Positions 5,694 to 5,815 of a stretch of 5,815 nucleotides of DNA are shown piece after piece. The notes beneath the pieces are model-generated. The model was not told the DNA's origin and did no database searches. It saw nothing but the letters and a program-made list of their open reading frames with translations. Source of the stretch: Clostridiales bacterium (GTDB lineage: Bacteria > Bacillota > Clostridia > Oscillospirales > Acutalibacteraceae); NCBI GenBank assembly GCA_020859725.1, contig JAJBVR010000153.1, forward strand, positions 1 through 5,815, written 5' to 3'. A program made the position numbers and the translations under genes. Within the stretch, counting starts at the first letter, position 1; each line of letters opens with the position of its first letter.

Positions 5694-5783
5694 TTGGAAA
5701 CATATAATGATGTAAAAGATATTTCGGAATATATAAGGCTTGATTCAAAAAGATATGATCTTCCAATCGAGGAGGATTTATGA
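5694..5783 (+). CDS. Small ORF of 29 residues, unknown function
   Basis: The ORF reads METYNDVKDISEYIRLDSKR and ends YDLPIEEDL. It starts with TTG 5694, the only possible start, because an in-frame TAG lies at 5682-5684; a GGGTG (5684-5688) 5 bases upstream is a fair ribosome site. Its TGA (5781-5783) overlaps the ATG of the next gene as ATGA, and its last codons supply that gene's AGGAGG site, as expected of a genuine coupled gene or a leader. The protein is acidic, without membrane segment or known motif. It could also be the remnant of a longer tail gene. I do not recognise it. Confidence 0.4.
   Translation: METYNDVKDISEYIRLDSKRYDLPIEEDL
5770..5775 (+). promoter_or_regulatory. Shine-Dalgarno site of the last, cut-off gene
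   Basis: AGGAGG lies 4 bases before ATG 5780, inside the small upstream ORF. It is the best support for a real start there. Confidence 0.65.
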
Positions 5784-5815
5784 AACTTATAAAAATGAAA
5801 TACAAAGATTTTGAA
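5780..5815 (+). CDS. Start of a probable tail-region gene, 3'-partial
   Basis: Only 12 codons are visible: MKLIKMKYKDFE. The start follows a strong AGGAGG and overlaps the previous stop as ATGA. Tail or baseplate proteins of clostridial prophages often begin in a similar way (MK-x-MKYKDF, then a Trp/Pro/His/Asn-rich stretch), as far as I remember, so a tail protein is likely, but too little is present to assign a function. Confidence 0.45.
   Translation, partial: MKLIKMKYKDFE

Overview
The window is a slice of the head-morphogenesis operon of a tailed phage, most likely a prophage of a low-GC Gram-positive bacterium (Firmicutes, probably class Clostridia). The evidence is AT-rich coding, strong Shine-Dalgarno sites complementary to the 16S rRNA 3' tail, UUG starts, and proteins resembling the PBSX-type terminase, portal and capsid families of clostridial prophages. 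Everything real is on the plus strand and tightly packed. No host gene, integrase, attachment site, RNA gene, CRISPR array or insertion sequence is visible. Family names come from recognition of motifs and gene order, not from a database search.

Layout: 1-1020 holds the C-terminal part of the terminase large subunit (window opens inside it). 1025-2155 is the portal. 2155-3118 is an HK97-type prohead protease with a Cys/His insertion and a C-terminal scaffold-like tail that may also be made from its own internal start. 3189-3529 is a small capsid decoration-type protein, and 3554-4546 the major capsid protein. Then come three short connector genes: 4573-4923 (head-tail adaptor), 4926-5288 (head-closure or stopper) and 5281-5679 (tail completion or terminator). 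A 29-residue small ORF (5694-5783) and the first 12 codons of a probable tail gene (from 5780) end the window.

How they work together: portal and capsid protein assemble a procapsid around the scaffold, the protease matures it, terminase packages DNA through the portal, the decoration protein stabilises the shell, and the three connector proteins close the head and form the tail joint.

The most unusual property is damage. The first four genes are each broken as read: four one-base frame changes, all best placed in A or T runs (301-315, 833-838, 2433-2438, 3343-3347), and one TGA at a portal position where tryptophan is expected (1733-1735). Genes from 3554 onward are clean. After one-base corrections every gene gives a continuous, family-like protein, so the pattern fits homopolymer sequencing error or very recent inactivation better than old decay. 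I see no clearly new type of biological system. The best biological lead is the possible nested scaffold gene inside the protease gene.
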